From NCBI GenBank assembly GCA_016714465.1, contig JADKDT010000005.1, forward strand, positions 248,001 to 312,000: 64,000 nt of DNA, written 5' to 3'. The stretch is from Candidatus Brachythrix odensensis (GTDB lineage: Bacteria > Chloroflexota > Anaerolineae > J036 > Brachytrichaceae). The notes under the pieces were generated by a model, which made no database searches, was not told where the DNA came from, and worked only from the letters and a program-made list of their open reading frames with translations. The position numbers were made by a program, and so were the translations under genes. Shown piece after piece: positions 16,582-24,976 of the stretch; within the stretch, counting starts at the first letter, position 1, and every line of letters starts with the position of its first letter.

Positions 16582-17094
16582 ATGCTCATAGACCATGCCG
16601 CCGCGCGGCTGAACCCAACCAAACACACCCTGGTCGTGCTCGTCGAGAACAAGCCCGGGGTCCTGAATCGCGTCGCGTCGCTGTTCCGGCGCCGAAATTT
16701 CAACATCGACAGCCTGGCCGTGGGCACCACCGACGATCCCGCCGTGTCGCGGATGACGATCGTGGTGGACACCAGCAAGACCAGCGCCGCGCTCGTCGAG
16801 CGCAATCTTTTCAAGGTCGTCAATGTTATTGACGTCCAGGACCTCACCGGCGTGCCTTCGATCGCCCGCGAGCTGGCCCTGATCAAGGTCCGGGTCAGCG
16901 ACACGATCAAGCGCGGCGAGATCAAACAGGTGGCCGACATGTTCCAGAGCCGGGTCGTCGATGTCGCCCGCGACGCGCTCATCGTCGAGGTTGTCGGCGA
17001 GGAAACCAAGGTCGATTCGATCCTGCAGGTGCTCCGCGACTATGGCATTCTCGAAGTCGTGCGGACCGGCCGGATCGCGATGACGCGGGGCTAA
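16582..17094 (+). CDS. ilvN: Acetolactate synthase, small (regulatory) subunit
   Basis: The 170-residue ACT-domain protein binds the IlvB catalytic subunit, activates it and confers valine feedback inhibition. An ACT domain spans about residues 15-85 (HTLVVLVENKPGVLNRVASLF is the standard entry, with NFNIDSLAVG next), and the C-terminal ALS_ss_C domain follows (SRVVDVARDALIVEVVG). Length and order match the family (also called ilvH in some genomes). It is separated from ilvB by 60 nt that carry a hairpin. Confidence 0.95.
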   Translation: MLIDHAAARLNPTKHTLVVLVENKPGVLNRVASLFRRRNFNIDSLAVGTTDDPAVSRMTIVVDTSKTSAALVERNLFKVVNVIDVQDLTGVPSIARELALIKVRVSDTIKRGEIKQVADMFQSRVVDVARDALIVEVVGEETKVDSILQVLRDYGILEVVRTGRIAMTRG

Positions 17095-17109
17095 ACCGTG
17101 ATTGTCAAA

Positions 17110-17140
17110 TTCGACACCCCGGCGGAGCCGGGGTGTCGAA
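17110..17140. repeat. Perfect 14-bp hairpin between ilvN and ilvC, loop GGA
   Basis: 17110-17123 pairs exactly with 17127-17140. It precedes the ilvC ribosome-binding site (AAAGGAAAA) by about 10 nt. A GTG inside the right arm is in frame with ilvC but is unlikely to be used as a start. Confidence 0.8.
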
Positions 17141-17168
17141 CTTTACAACCAAAGGAAAACTAAAAACC

Positions 17169-18188
17169 GTGGCAAAAATCTATTACGACAACGACGCGAA
17201 CCTTGACTTGCTCAAGGACAAGACAGTGGCGATTATTGGCTTTGGCAGCCAGGGCCACGCGCATGCGCTCAACCTGCGCGATAGCGGGGTGAACGTTATC
17301 GTGGGCCTGCCCGAGACCAGCAAGAGCGTGCAAAAGGCGAAGGACTATGGCCTGACGGTCAAGAGCATCCCCGAGGCCGCGGCCGCCGCCGACTTCATCA
17401 TGATGCTGGTGCCGGATGTGCCCTGCGCGGCCATCTATCGCGACCAGGTCGCCCCGCATCTGAGCAAGGGCAAGACCCTGATGTTCGCTCACGGCTTCAA
17501 TATCCGCTACGAGCAGATCGTCCCGCCGCCCGGCGTCGATGTGAGCATGGTCGCCCCCAAGGCGCCTGGCCATCGTGTGCGTGGGACATACGCGGATGGC
17601 GGCGGCACGCCCTGCCTGGTCGCCGTGCACCAGGGCGGCGCGCGCGCGCTCAAGAACGCCCTGGCCTACGCCAAGGGCATCGGCGGCACCCGCGCTGGCG
17701 TGATCAAGACCACCTTCACCGAGGAGACCGAAACCGATCTGTTCGGCGAGCAGGTCGTCCTGTGCGGCGGTGTCAGCCACCTGGTCAAGGCCGCCTTTGA
17801 GACCCTGACCGAGGCCGGCTATCAGCCCGAGGCCGCCTACTTCGAGTGCATGCACGAGCTCAAGCTCATCGTCGATCTGTTCTATCAGGGCGGCCTGAAC
17901 TACATGCGCTACAGCGTCAGCGACACTGCCGAGTGGGGCGACTACGTGAGCGGCCCGCGCATCGTCACCGACAAGACCAAGGCCGAGATGAAGAAGATCC
18001 TGACCGAGATCCAGAACGGCAAATTCGCCAAGGAATGGATCAAGGAAAACCAGACCGGTCGGCCGCGCTTCAACGCCATGCGCACGCGCGACATCAATCA
18101 CCCGATCGAGAAGGTCGGCCTCAAACTGCGCCGGATGATGCCCTGGCTGAATCCGCGCGAGGTCAAGCCCGGATCGGGCGGCGCGTAG
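17169..18188 (+). CDS. ilvC: Ketol-acid reductoisomerase, class I
   Basis: KARI converts acetohydroxy acids to dihydroxy acids with NADPH and Mg2+, the second step of branched-chain synthesis. The start is the GTG at 17169 (AKIYYDNDANLD), after AAAGGAAAA; this gives 339 residues, the class I length. A Rossmann GFGSQGHAHALNL lies near residue 24, and the substrate/metal segment FTEETETDLFGEQ near residues 181-193 carries the Asp/Glu ligands. The knotted C-terminal helices follow (ECMHELKLIVDL). It is the last gene of the ilvBNC set and is followed by a long hairpin. Confidence 0.96.
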   Translation: MAKIYYDNDANLDLLKDKTVAIIGFGSQGHAHALNLRDSGVNVIVGLPETSKSVQKAKDYGLTVKSIPEAAAAADFIMMLVPDVPCAAIYRDQVAPHLSKGKTLMFAHGFNIRYEQIVPPPGVDVSMVAPKAPGHRVRGTYADGGGTPCLVAVHQGGARALKNALAYAKGIGGTRAGVIKTTFTEETETDLFGEQVVLCGGVSHLVKAAFETLTEAGYQPEAAYFECMHELKLIVDLFYQGGLNYMRYSVSDTAEWGDYVSGPRIVTDKTKAEMKKILTEIQNGKFAKEWIKENQTGRPRFNAMRTRDINHPIEKVGLKLRRMMPWLNPREVKPGSGGA

Positions 18189-18203
18189 AACCAGCAACAC
18201 CCC

Positions 18204-18258
18204 CTTTTCTCGGAGACGGTATCCCCGGCAAAGCCGGGGATACCGTCTCCGAGAAAAG
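18204..18258. terminator. Perfect 26-bp hairpin after ilvC, loop AAA
   Basis: 18204-18229 is the exact reverse complement of 18233-18258. It begins 16 nt after the ilvC stop and ends 12 nt before the ABC gene. It is the likely end of the ilvBNC transcript, although no T-run follows. Confidence 0.8.
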
Positions 18259-18270
18259 TTCAGTTACTGA

Positions 18271-19758
18271 ATGATTCTCATCCAGCTCACCCGCGCCAGT
18301 GTCGACTTCCACACCACCCGCGTCCTGCGCGAGGTGAGCTGGGAGTTGCGCCGCGGCGAGCACTGGGCGATCCTGGGCGGGAACGGGGCGGGCAAGAGCA
18401 CGTTGCTGCGGCTGATTCTGGGCGAGCTGTGGCCGGCGGCCGAGGATGGCGGCGAACGCCGCTATGGCTTTGGCGGCGCTCTGACAGCCAGCGTCATCGG
18501 CGCGCGCAAGCGCATGGCCCTGGTCTCGGGCGAGCAGCATCTGCGCTATGCCCGTAACGAGGACTGGCGCCTCGATGTCGCCGCGGTCGTGCTGAGCGGG
18601 TTGTTTGATAACAGCCTGGCGCTCGCCCGGCCGACGCCGGCCCAAGAGAAGCAGGTGGCAAAGACACTGGCCGCGCTCGGGATCGCCGATCTGGCCGCGC
18701 GCGACTTCCGCAGCCTGTCCCAGGGCGAGCTGCGCAAAACGCTCATTGCCAGAGCGCTGATCCGAAAGCCGGACGTGCTGCTGCTGGATGAAGTCACCGT
18801 CGGGCTGGACGCTGCCGCGCGGCGCGACATGCTGGCCCTGCTCGAGCGGGCCGCCGCGGGCGGCACGCATCTGGTCATGACCACCCATCGGGTCGAGGAC
18901 ATGCCCCGGGCGATCAACCGGACCCTCACCCTGCGCGAGGGGCGGGTGGTCGACTCGGGCATCACCCGCGTTCGGTCTGGACGGACGCGGGCCGCGCATG
19001 CGGCCGCTTTTGCCCGCTTTCATCCGAACGGCAATCGCGAGACGGCCCCGTATCTCGTCCGGCTGACCGGCGCGACGGTGGCCCGCGGCGAGCCGGGCGG
19101 GGCGCGGCATGCCATCGCCCTGCGCGACGTGACCTGGCGGGTGAACCGGGGCGAGCACTGGATGATCCTGGGCCCGAACGGGTCGGGCAAGAGCAGCCTG
19201 CTCAAGCTCATCCTGGGCGAGCTGTGGCCGGCCGAGGGCGGGGCCATCCACCGCTTTGGCGCGGAACGCCCGTCGAATGTGTGGGAGGTCAAGCGTCGCA
19301 TCGGCTGGGTGGCCCACGAGCTGCAGGTGCGCTACAGCGCAGACTGGACAGCCCGGCGGGTGATCGCCTCGGGTTTCACCTCGAGCATCGGCTGGACCGA
19401 CGCCGTGACGCCCGCCCAGGCCGCGATCGTCGAGGACGTCATCGATCGGTGCGGGTTGCGCCCGCTGGCCGGGCGCAGTCTGCAGCGCATGTCGTTTGGC
19501 CAGGCTCGCCGCGCGCTCATCGCCCGGGCCCTGGTGACCAAGCCTGAGCTCTTGGCGTTGGACGAGCCCTTTGACGGGTTGGACGGGCATGCCCGGGCCG
19601 AGATGACGGCCCTGCTCGAGGGCGTCGCCGCGGACGGGGCCGGGCTCATTCTGATCAGCCATCACGAGGCCGACACGCTTTGCCGTGCATCACCCACCGG
19701 CTGTGGTTGCGCGGCGGGCGCGTTGCGCGCCAGGAACATCGAGTCAGCGCATGATTGA
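18271..19758 (+). CDS. Tandem-domain ABC ATPase, ModF/PhrA-like
   Basis: Two nucleotide-binding domains are fused in 495 residues. Domain 1 has Walker A GGNGAGKST, a signature-like SLSQGELRK and Walker B VLLLDEVT. Domain 2 has GPNGSGKSS, RMSFGQARR and LLALDEPF, and ends in the ISHHEAD switch His. There is no membrane domain. This layout is that of ModF/PhrA-type ATPases, whose transport role is unclear. The last residues are out of frame: shifting one base near 19680 gives LPCITHRLWLRGGRV and a stop at 19752-19754. That stop overlaps the ATG of the next gene (ATGA), strong evidence of a small indel here. Confidence 0.85.
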   Translation: MILIQLTRASVDFHTTRVLREVSWELRRGEHWAILGGNGAGKSTLLRLILGELWPAAEDGGERRYGFGGALTASVIGARKRMALVSGEQHLRYARNEDWRLDVAAVVLSGLFDNSLALARPTPAQEKQVAKTLAALGIADLAARDFRSLSQGELRKTLIARALIRKPDVLLLDEVTVGLDAAARRDMLALLERAAAGGTHLVMTTHRVEDMPRAINRTLTLREGRVVDSGITRVRSGRTRAAHAAAFARFHPNGNRETAPYLVRLTGATVARGEPGGARHAIALRDVTWRVNRGEHWMILGPNGSGKSSLLKLILGELWPAEGGAIHRFGAERPSNVWEVKRRIGWVAHELQVRYSADWTARRVIASGFTSSIGWTDAVTPAQAAIVEDVIDRCGLRPLAGRSLQRMSFGQARRALIARALVTKPELLALDEPFDGLDGHARAEMTALLEGVAADGAGLILISHHEADTLCRASPTGCGCAAGALRARNIESAHD

Positions 19759-20509
19759 AAACACCTGGGACGCCGCGCTCTACGACGCGCGCCACAACTT
19801 TGTGACCGTGGCCGGGCAGGCCCTGATCGACCTGCTCGATCCGCAGCCCGGCGAGCGCATCCTCGACCTCGGCTGCGGGACCGGCCACCACGTCCGGCAA
19901 TTGGCCGATCGCGGCGCGCATGCGGCCGGCATCGACGGCGCCGCCGATATGATCGCGGCCGCGCGGCAGGCGTATCCCGACCTGGATTTTCGAGTCGCCG
20001 ACGGGGCCGCGTTCACGGTCGAGGCTCCCGTTGACGCGGTGTTCTCGAATGCCGCGCTGCACTGGATGACGCAACCCGAGCGGGTCATCGAACGGGTGGC
20101 CGCAGCCCTGCGCCCGGGCGGGCGCTTTGTGGCCGAGATGGGCGGCAAGGGCAATATCAATAGTATCGCCACGGCCGCGCGCGAGGCGATCCACGAGCTG
20201 CTGCATGTGGACGTGACCCATCAGTGGTACTTCCCGTCTATCGGCGAGTACGCCCCGTTGCTCGAGCGGCACGGCTTCGAGGTGCGGATGGCCTGGCACT
20301 TCGACCGGCCCACGCCCCTTGAAGGCGAAGAGGGCATGCTCAACTGGTTCAAGATGTTCGGCGGCGGGTTGTTTCCGGGCGTCCCCGAGGGCGTGATTCC
20401 CGAGGCCATCCGCCTGGCCGAGCGCCGCCTGCGTGACACGCTGTATGCAAATGGGCGATGGGTGGCGGACTATCGCAGGCTGAGGTTTGTGGCAGTGAAG
20501 AGGGTTTGA
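19751..20509 (+). CDS. Class I SAM-dependent methyltransferase (trans-aconitate methyltransferase-like)
   Basis: The 252-residue protein starts at MIENTWDAALYD (19751), overlapping the frame-corrected ABC gene stop in ATGA. Motif I is ILDLGCGTGHHV (about residues 36-47), followed by an acidic strand end (GIDGAADM) and the post-I DAVFSNAALHWM segment seen in Tam-like and UbiE-like enzymes. It transfers a methyl group from SAM to an unknown acceptor, with trans-aconitate-type carboxylates as the nearest guess. The stop codon lies within the repeat block that follows. Confidence 0.8.
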   Translation: MIENTWDAALYDARHNFVTVAGQALIDLLDPQPGERILDLGCGTGHHVRQLADRGAHAAGIDGAADMIAAARQAYPDLDFRVADGAAFTVEAPVDAVFSNAALHWMTQPERVIERVAAALRPGGRFVAEMGGKGNINSIATAAREAIHELLHVDVTHQWYFPSIGEYAPLLERHGFEVRMAWHFDRPTPLEGEEGMLNWFKMFGGGLFPGVPEGVIPEAIRLAERRLRDTLYANGRWVADYRRLRFVAVKRV

Positions 20510-20683
20510 TCAGGTTTGATCAGGTAGGTAAGGTTTGATCAGGTAGGTAAGGTGTGATCAGGTGGATAAGGTTTGATCAAGTGGGCATGAGCGCACCTGA
20601 TCAAACCTGATCCACCTGACCAAACTTGACCACACCGTACCCACCTGACCAAACCTGATCAAACCTTACCCACCTGATCAAAC
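20503..20683. repeat. 180-nt giant imperfect palindrome of TTTGATCAGGT-type units before leuA
   Basis: The left half (20503-20585) holds five TGATCA-containing units, mostly spaced 19 nt apart. The right half (20594-20683) holds the complementary units (ACCTGATCAAAC and ACCTGACCAAAC variants). The halves fold on each other around GCATGAGCGC. It begins over the methyltransferase stop and ends 17 nt before leuA. It is a terminator or regulatory element by position; no coding capacity. Confidence 0.8.
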
Positions 20684-20700
20684 ATATAGAGGCAACAAAC

Positions 20701-22290
20701 ATGGAAAACAAAGTGTTGATCTTCGATACCACCCTGCGCGATGGGGAGCAATCCCCGGGCGCGACGTTGAACCTGCCGGAGAAGCTCGAGATCGCCCGGC
20801 AGCTTGCCCGGCTCGGGGTGGACATCATCGAGGCCGGGTTTGCCATTGCTTCGCCCGGCGATTTTGAGGCGGTAAGCCGGATCGCCCAGGACGTGGGCCA
20901 GCATGAGAACGGGCCGATCATCACCAGCCTCGCCCGCTGCAACAAGACCGACATCGACCGGGCCTGGGGGGCGGTGCAGGCGGCCCGCAAGCCGCGCATT
21001 CACACCTTCCTGGCCACCAGCGATATTCATTTGCAGCACAAGCTCAAGCTCAGCCGCAACGACTGCATCGAGCAGGTCGGCGATCTGGTTGCGTATGCCC
21101 GCGGGCTGTGCGCCGATGTCGAGTTCTCGCCCGAGGACGCCGGGCGGAGCGATCCGGAGTTTCTGTATCAGGTGCTGGATGTCGCCGTCGCCGCCGGCGC
21201 GACGACACTGAACATCCCCGACACGGTCGGGTATTGCGCCCCCGACGAATACGGCGCATTGATCGCCGGGATTCTCAAGAACGTGCCGAGCATCACCGCT
21301 AAGGGTGTGATCATTTCGGTGCACTGCCATGATGATCTCGGGCTGGCGACGGCCAACACCCTGGCCGGGATCATGGCCGGCGCGCGGCAGGCCGAGGTCA
21401 CCATCAACGGCATCGGCGAGCGGGCCGGCAACACCAGCCTGGAAGAAGTGGTGATGGCGCTCAAGACCCGCCCGCAGTTTTTCAAGGGTCTGGACACCCG
21501 CATCGACGCCACCCAGATTGTGCGGACGAGCAAGATGGTCAGCGCGATGACGTCGATCCCGGTCCAACCGAATAAGGCCATCGTCGGGGTGAACGCCTTC
21601 GCCCACGAGGCGGGGATTCACCAGGACGGGATGCTCAAGAACGCGCTGACCTACGAGATCATGCGCCCGGAAAGCGTGGGCTGGACGAGCACGAATCTTG
21701 TGCTGGGCAAGCACAGCGGGCGGGCAGCTCTGGCCGACAGGCTCAAGCAGATGGGATACGAGCTGCCGCGCGAGGAGCTGGACAAGGCCTTCCAGCGTTT
21801 CAAGGCGTTGTGCGACAAGAAGAAGGTCGTGATGGACGCCGACCTGGAGGCGCTTCTTGCCGACCAGCTCGAGCAGCTCAATGAGGTCTTCAAGCTCGAC
21901 CACATCAACGTGACAACGGGGACGGGCAACACACCCGTGGCCAGCGTGCGGCTGATCGACGAAGGCGGCGAGTTGCGCGAGGACGCCGCGCTCGGGAACG
22001 GGCCGATCAACGCGGTCTGCAACTGCATCAACCGGATCACCGGTGCGGACGCCAAGCTGCTCGAGTTCCACGTGCATGCGGTGACGGAGGGCATCGACGC
22101 CATCGCCAACGTCACGATCCGGGTTGAGATGACGGCCGACGACAAGAAGAAGTATGTCTTCAGCGGGCGCAGCGCCGACACGGACACGCTGGTGGCGACC
22201 GGCCGGGCGTATCTGGCGGCGGTCAACAAGGGCCTCGCCCGCGGGGCCAAGTCGTCGGCGGTGAATGCGGGGAAGATCGAGGCGGTCTAA
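20701..22290 (+). CDS. leuA: 2-Isopropylmalate synthase
   Basis: LeuA condenses acetyl-CoA with 2-oxoisovalerate, committing carbon to leucine. The 529-residue protein has the DRE-TIM start (DTTLRDGEQSPGATL, residues 9-23), the metal HxH (SVHCHDDLG), GIGERAGN and the C-terminal LeuA dimer regulatory domain (from about residue 390, ending in the YVFSGRSADTDTLVATGRAYL type of strand). The length and GERAGN/HCHDD context favour LeuA over citramalate or homocitrate synthases. It works downstream of ilvBNC. leuB, leuC, leuD, ilvD and ilvE are not in the window. Confidence 0.95.
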   Translation: MENKVLIFDTTLRDGEQSPGATLNLPEKLEIARQLARLGVDIIEAGFAIASPGDFEAVSRIAQDVGQHENGPIITSLARCNKTDIDRAWGAVQAARKPRIHTFLATSDIHLQHKLKLSRNDCIEQVGDLVAYARGLCADVEFSPEDAGRSDPEFLYQVLDVAVAAGATTLNIPDTVGYCAPDEYGALIAGILKNVPSITAKGVIISVHCHDDLGLATANTLAGIMAGARQAEVTINGIGERAGNTSLEEVVMALKTRPQFFKGLDTRIDATQIVRTSKMVSAMTSIPVQPNKAIVGVNAFAHEAGIHQDGMLKNALTYEIMRPESVGWTSTNLVLGKHSGRAALADRLKQMGYELPREELDKAFQRFKALCDKKKVVMDADLEALLADQLEQLNEVFKLDHINVTTGTGNTPVASVRLIDEGGELREDAALGNGPINAVCNCINRITGADAKLLEFHVHAVTEGIDAIANVTIRVEMTADDKKKYVFSGRSADTDTLVATGRAYLAAVNKGLARGAKSSAVNAGKIEAV

Positions 22291-22302
22291 CGGTTTTAAC
22301 TG

Positions 22303-22335
22303 AGACCTCGCGGGTCTTCAAGACCCGCGAGGTCT
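22303..22335. terminator. Perfect 16-bp palindromic hairpin after leuA
   Basis: 22303-22318 pairs with 22320-22335, with practically no loop beyond TTCAA. It lies 13 nt after the leuA stop. TTT occurs before, not after, the stem. Confidence 0.7.
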
Positions 22336-22339
22336 TGGC

Positions 22340-22725
22340 GTGAGCGCGCTTGGTTTGAGTCCGGCCTGGCGGCGCAATGCGCTAAGTCGCGGGCATACAG
22401 ACTCGAGCGAGAGCCTTCTACCTGCAGCAGCCCTGACCGGAGGGCGGCGGCCGGAGTTGAGCTTGGCCCCGGCCGTAACAGCCGCCCGCAGTCGAGGAGG
22501 CGTGCTTCCGCTGACAAATCGCGCGCAGGCGCCCTTGACTGCGCGCTTCGACGCTGCGCGCCGATGCGCTCCGGTGCCTGGGCTTTATGTTCGCGCATGC
22601 CGCGCCGTTTCTGTCCGCCCTTTCCGCTAAAAGCGGTCGGCAACTCAGGGTGACACGCGAGGGGGAGAGGCGCAATCTGCGACTGCACTAAGATCTGGAC
22701 ATCCCTGACAGAGCGGAGGTGGATC
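22340..22725. other. 386-nt intergenic stretch without a recognisable gene
   Basis: This holds no coding sequence I can support on either strand, although a low-quality Arg/Ala-rich frame is open on the minus strand. Several short GC-rich inverted segments are present (for example around 22430-22500), but nothing matches RNase P, tmRNA, 6S or a riboswitch that I know. It may carry the promoter of the antitoxin-like gene. Confidence 0.4.
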
Positions 22726-22986
22726 ATGGCGAAGTGGCAACTCCAAGAAGCGAAGAAGAACCTTTCCCAATTGATCGATCAGGCGCTGGCGGATGGCCCG
22801 CAGATCATCACCCGCCACGGCATTGAGGCGGTCGTGGTAATGACCGTTGCCCACTATCGGAAGCGCGCCACCGACGCGAAACCTGGCGGACTTCCTAATC
22901 CATTCCCGCTGCGCAACAGCGGACTTGTCATCGAGCGCGCCCCGACTCTCATGGATGCATACGCCTTATCCGTGACATCCGTGTGA
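22726..22986 (+). CDS. Phd/YefM-type antitoxin, apparently orphan
   Basis: The first 50 of 86 residues fit the Phd/YefM fold (MAKWQLQEAKKNLSQLIDQAL then GPQIITRHGIEAVVVM). Such proteins bind DNA with the N-terminus and a VapC/Doc/RelE toxin with the C-terminus. The C-terminal toxin-binding tail (FPLRNSGLVIERAP...) ends abnormally in YALSVTSV, and no PIN, Fic or RelE gene follows in the 160 nt before the DinB gene. It is therefore a solitary, perhaps decaying, antitoxin. GGAG upstream supports the start. Confidence 0.75.
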   Translation: MAKWQLQEAKKNLSQLIDQALADGPQIITRHGIEAVVVMTVAHYRKRATDAKPGGLPNPFPLRNSGLVIERAPTLMDAYALSVTSV

Positions 22987-23145
22987 TCCTCTTCATCCGT
23001 GATTTACACAAATAGCCCGGATGGATAATCAGAACGGCGAAGATCTTTTTGCGCCGAATGGGCGTCGTTGCGCGTCGGATCGGGCACACGGCGGGAGCCG
23101 CGCCACGGCGCGGCTCTACGAACATGCCGTTGGAGACAGCAATTA

Positions 23146-23649
23146 ATGGACCATCGCGATGTCATCCGCTCCCAATACCAGGCCGCGCTCGAGATGCTCA
23201 GGCAGGCCATCGCCACATGCCCCGACGCGCTGTGGGATGACCCGGCCGACAAGGTCGCTTTCTGGCGGATCGCCTATCACGCCCTCTTCTTCACCCATCT
23301 CTACCTGCAGCCCACCGAGAAGGATTTCGTCGCCTGGGCCAAACACCGCAAGGACTATGAGCTGATGGGTCCGCCGCCCTGGGCGCCGGATCAGATCCCC
23401 CAGATCGGCGCGCCTTACACCCAGGATGAGGTGCTCGAATACCTCGACGTATGCCGGCAGCAGGCGGACGCGCGCACGAGCCAGCTCGATCTGGACGGCC
23501 CATCCGGTTTTGAGTGGCTTCCGTTTGGCAAGCTCGAGCTGCAGTTCTACACCATCCGCCATATCCAGCAGCACACCGGCGAGTTGATGGAGCGGCTCGG
23601 GTCGCGGGCCGGCATCGACCTGAATTGGGTGGGCCAGGCGCCCGCATAA
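23146..23649 (+). CDS. DinB-superfamily (four-helix, metal-binding) protein
   Basis: The start at 23146 (MDHRDVIRSQY) gives 167 residues. Histidines characteristic of DinB/YfiT folds are present: YHALFF near residue 45 and RHIQQHTGEL near residue 145, which together could bind a divalent metal. Family members act as thiol-dependent transferases or are uncharacterised. The N-terminal part resembles the DinB_2 type. There is no operon partner; the next gene is a truncated amidase 34 nt away. Confidence 0.75.
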   Translation: MDHRDVIRSQYQAALEMLRQAIATCPDALWDDPADKVAFWRIAYHALFFTHLYLQPTEKDFVAWAKHRKDYELMGPPPWAPDQIPQIGAPYTQDEVLEYLDVCRQQADARTSQLDLDGPSGFEWLPFGKLELQFYTIRHIQQHTGELMERLGSRAGIDLNWVGQAPA

Positions 23650-23683
23650 TTGACCCATGACCCCCTCCGACCTGCACTAGGAC

Positions 23684-24835
23684 TTGTGCCACACCAAAGG
23701 CATCCGCACGGCGGCCGGGATGACGATCTACAAGGACTTCATCCCTCAGCGGGACGCGACCGTTGTTGCCCGGCTCGAGGCCGCCGGCTCCGTCCTGCTC
23801 GGCAAGCTCCAGATGACCGAGGGCGCGCTCTCGGCTCACCACCCGGCCATCAAGGCCCCGCTCAATCCGTGGAGCGCCGCGCATTGGACCGGCGTGTCGT
23901 CCAGCGGCTCGGGCGTCGCCACCGCGGCCGGGCTGTGCTACGCCTCGCTCGGGTCCGACACCCTCGGCTCGATCCGCTTTCCGTCGACGATGAATGGCCT
24001 CACCGGCCTCAAGCCGACCTGGGGCCGGGTGAGCCGGGCGGGGGTATTTGCCCTGGCCGACACGCTGGACCATATCGGCCCGATGGCCCGCAGCGCCGCC
24101 GATGCCGCGGCCGTGCTCGGCGCCATCGCCGGGCCCGATCCGGACGACCCGACCGCGCTGCAGGATGCGCCGCCCGACTACCTGGCGGGCATCGATGGCG
24201 GCGCGCGCGGTCTGCGGATCGGGATCGACCGTGCTTTAGTCGCGGCCTGCGCCGACGCCGACATGGCCCGCGTCACCATGGAGTCCGCCGCGGTGTTTGC
24301 CGGGCTTGGGGCTGAGCTGCGGGACATCGTCGTGCCATCGCTTGATCAGGCGACCCGCGACGCGGTGCTGTTGTGCGCGGCCGAGACGGCCCTCGCCCAT
24401 GCTGAGACGTATCCCGCCCGGGCCGCCGAATATGGCCCGGTCCTGGCCGGCCACATCGAAATCGGGCGCAAGGCTGACGGGCTGGCCATTGCCGCGATTG
24501 TCCAACGCAGAACGGTATTTGGTGGCGCGCTGGCCGCCTTGTTCCGGGAGATTGACCTGCTGCTCCTCCCCGCGATGAATGTGTCCGCGCCAAGCCTGGC
24601 CTGGATGGCGGCCGCGGCGGGCAATCCCGATCTCCGGCACGCCCGGATCCGCTTCACCGCCCCCTTCGACTTCACCGGCAGCCCCTCCCTCACCCTGCCC
24701 GGCGGCGTGACGGCGGAGGGCCTGCCCCTCGGCTTCCAGATCGTTGGGCGTCACCTCGATGAGGCGTTGATCCTGCGGGCCGGGCATGCGTATCAGCAGG
24801 CGACGGCCTGGCACGCGCGCCGGCCGCCGGTCTAG
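23684..24835 (+). pseudogene. Amidase-signature family enzyme lacking its N-terminus and catalytic Lys
   Basis: The Gly/Ser-rich amidase signature is intact (TGVSSSGSGVATAAGL...GSDTLGSIRFPS), giving the cis-Ser and nucleophile Ser. The C-terminal PFDFTGSPSLTLPGG segment is normal. The protein should begin about 80-100 residues earlier, with the catalytic Lys in a GVPVALKDL-type segment. Here the frame reads stop-Asp-Leu-Cys-His-Thr: a TAG occupies the position of that Lys, directly after the DinB gene. Without it the Ser-cisSer-Lys triad is incomplete. It is a truncated gene or a deletion junction in the assembly. Confidence 0.75.
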
Positions 24836-24976
24836 ACCCACCCAACGCATATTCGCGCGCATGAAATGCGCGATTCGTCCACAGATTATGCGGATTTCCG
24901 CCGATTCCTTTTCCTTGTCCGCGCTGGGCGCTGCTGAAATCATGTTCCTGAAGAGCCCGTATACTCGCCCGCCAGC

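Noticed and set aside
17133..17168. GTG at 17133 as the ilvC start
   Set aside because: It lies in the right arm of a hairpin and adds 12 residues absent from the family; the GTG at 17169 has a proper AAAGGAAAA site.
18163..19665. A 500-residue minus-strand frame opposite the ABC ATPase
   Set aside because: The plus strand encodes both complete ATP-binding domains; the antisense frame has only low-complexity composition.
20503..20683. Repeats before leuA as a CRISPR array
   Set aside because: Units are about 19 nt with no unique spacers, and the second half is the inverse of the first; it is a palindrome, not repeat-spacer.
22340..22725. Possible structured RNA after leuA
   Set aside because: I looked for RNase P, tmRNA, 6S and common riboswitch signatures and could not recognise any; GC-rich pairing alone is not enough.
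22296..22727. A 143-residue minus-strand frame downstream of leuA
   Set aside because: It runs through the leuA terminator hairpin, is Arg/Ala/Ser-rich and has no family resemblance; treated as non-coding.
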